Of a stretch of 64,000 nucleotides of DNA, positions 62,893 through 64,000 are shown one piece after another. Numbering within the stretch: the stretch's first letter is position 1; each line of letters begins with the position of its first letter. The position numbers and the translations under genes were made by a program. The DNA is taken from contig CAZRIE010000001.1 of NCBI GenBank assembly GCA_964600075.1, positions 62,001 to 126,000 on the forward strand, in the 5' to 3' direction. Below the pieces are notes generated by a model. The model had not been told where the DNA came from, searched no databases, and saw only the letters and a program-made list of their open reading frames with translations. The DNA comes from CAZRIE01 sp964600075 (GTDB lineage: Bacteria; Bacteroidota; Bacteroidia; Flavobacteriales; Flavobacteriaceae).

Positions 62893-64000
62893 TTATTTTA
62901 AAATATCCGAATACTTACCGTTATTACCCAAAAGTTCCGTAGCCGCCAAAATAGCTTCATCGTTTTTCAGGTAGTACTCATAAAGTCCTTCGCGGTAGAA
63001 ATAACGTTTAATAATTTCGTCCTCGAGTTTGCTTTTAATCTCTTTTTGGTAGTCTTCCAAAGCGGTAATTTTACTTTTTTCTATATCTAACAATAAGGTC
63101 TTAAAGTCGTTTTCGATCGCTTCGTTGAAAATGACTTCTTCGCGTTCGGTCATTGCCGCTTTTAAGGTCTTTTCAGTTTTGGTCTCGAAAGAGAAATCAC
63201 TTTTGGAGACAAAGTTTTTAAAGTTTTGGTAATCGGTTTCCGAGAAATTGAAGCCGTCGATAGCTTGAAGCTGATTGTTGTAGTAGTAATTTGTAGCGTA
63301 GTCGAATATGACATTATTGTTCAATAATGCCGTGGTCAACTCGTTGGCTTTAGTTGACGCTACTTCGATGTCCGGTAAAACGCCGCCCCCATCTTGAACT
63401 TTTCTGCCATTTCGAGTTGTGAAATCTTTAAAAGCCGTTTTCTGAACGGCATTACCGTCTTTGTCGCGGTTCCAGTAATCCAATGATTGGATACATCTTC
63501 CAGAAGGTGTGAAATAGCGACTGATAGTCACTTTCAGTTGTGTGCCGTAGGTCAGTTTCAATGGCCGTTGAACTAATCCTTTTCCAAAGCTACGTGCACC
63601 CATAACAACGGCACGATCAAGGTCTTGAAGGCCCCCTGAAACAATTTCGCTGGCGGAAGCACTGCTACCGTTGACGAGAACAACCAAGGGAATTTCTGTG
63701 TCCAGGGGCTTATTCTTCGTTTTGTACTCGCTATTGAACTTTTTGACCTTTGATTTGGTGGTAACGATCAGTTCGCCCTTATCAACAAAAAGATTGGTGA
63801 CATTTATAGCCTCGGAAAGTAATCCACCAGGGTTACCCCTAAGATCCAGTATGATTTTTTCTGCACCTTGTCCTTTAAGGTCTACCAACGCGGCTTTAGT
63901 TTCGCTTGAAGCCTTTGCATTGAATTTGGACAGTACGATATAGCCCGTTTTGTCGTCTACCATTTTATAAAAAGGTACGGCATCTACATCGACCGCTCCT
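62893..64000 (-). CDS. S41-family C-terminal processing peptidase (CtpA-type), 5' part beyond the window
   Basis: At least 369 residues; the frame is open to the right edge (64000), so the N-terminus is missing. AEKIILDLRGNPGGLLSEAINV and VVLVNGSSASASEIVSGGLQDLDRAVVMGARSFGKGLVQ contain the catalytic Ser (SASE block) and Lys (GKG) of S41 serine/lysine proteases. The part shown begins inside the region following the PDZ domain. Family members trim C-termini of periplasmic or exported proteins. A helical C-terminal extension (about 150 residues) follows the catalytic core. Confidence 0.9.
   Translation of the reverse strand, partial: GAVDVDAVPFYKMVDDKTGYIVLSKFNAKASSETKAALVDLKGQGAEKIILDLRGNPGGLLSEAINVTNLFVDKGELIVTTKSKVKKFNSEYKTKNKPLDTEIPLVVLVNGSSASASEIVSGGLQDLDRAVVMGARSFGKGLVQRPLKLTYGTQLKVTISRYFTPSGRCIQSLDYWNRDKDGNAVQKTAFKDFTTRNGRKVQDGGGVLPDIEVASTKANELTTALLNNNVIFDYATNYYYNNQLQAIDGFNFSETDYQNFKNFVSKSDFSFETKTEKTLKAAMTEREEVIFNEAIENDFKTLLLDIEKSKITALEDYQKEIKSKLEDEIIKRYFYREGLYEYYLKNDEAILAATELLGNNGKYSDILK

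Overview
The window looks like a chromosomal segment of a marine Flavobacteriaceae (Bacteroidota). The evidence is a sprC-sprD-sprB-sprF gliding locus with type IX secretion (T9SS) type B sorting domains, TAnnTTTG-type -7 promoter motifs, many lipoproteins with short LxxC-type signals, flavobacterial families (DUF4175, GIN-domain/DUF2807, PorP/SprF), and a catabolic cluster with a GH95 alpha-L-fucosidase-type enzyme that would suit algal sugars. No insertion sequence, prophage or CRISPR array was seen.

Layout. Positions 1-9000 carry mostly minus-strand housekeeping genes: an OmpH/Skp-like lipoprotein, a methyltransferase, two hypotheticals, mnmG, ybeY and a large DUF4175 protein. Two perfect parS-like palindromes flank mnmG. 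Positions 9000-15000 hold gltX, a Band 7 protein, a YtxH/holin-like/DUF6327 trio and glnS. Positions 15042-36510 hold the gliding operon: sprC (type B CTD), sprD (PorP/SprF barrel plus two SPOR-like repeats), the giant adhesin sprB (about 5,400 residues) and sprF. sprB contains a 100-N assembly gap in a repeat and two perfect 1,826-bp direct repeats. Next come folB, tRNA-Cys, a LysE-type exporter, a GIN-domain protein and rnr. A 660-bp AT-rich divergent region between rnr and rpiB contains several DnaA-box-like words and nested inverted repeats. With the parS sites about 36-38 kb away, it is a candidate oriC.

Positions 41.7-44.1 kb carry rpiB, a CDF metal exporter, an ElaA-type acetyltransferase and a hypothetical. 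Positions 44.4-46.8 kb carry a type II restriction-modification pair: an intact C5 cytosine methyltransferase and a probable endonuclease split by a frameshift at an A7 run. Beside it lie a decayed VCBS/FG-GAP fragment and an orphan TetR/NemR-type operator.

Positions 46.8-62.4 kb are mainly a sugar/glycoside catabolic neighbourhood: Gfo/Idh/MocA oxidoreductase, PQQ dehydrogenase with a cytochrome c domain, fructosamine-kinase-like protein, SGNH hydrolase, PhyH dioxygenase, GH95, DUF5009 membrane protein, DUF1080 (3-keto-disaccharide hydrolase-type), VOC protein, SDR, SMP-30 lactonase and a beta-propeller lipoprotein. There is no SusC/SusD pair in the window. A frameshifted Coa1-like gene and the 3' part of an S41 (CtpA-type) protease end the window.

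Gene starts were moved from the longest ORF to an internal Met where a signal peptide, promoter motif or family N-terminus favoured it. All functional calls come from reading motifs and family resemblance; no database search was run.
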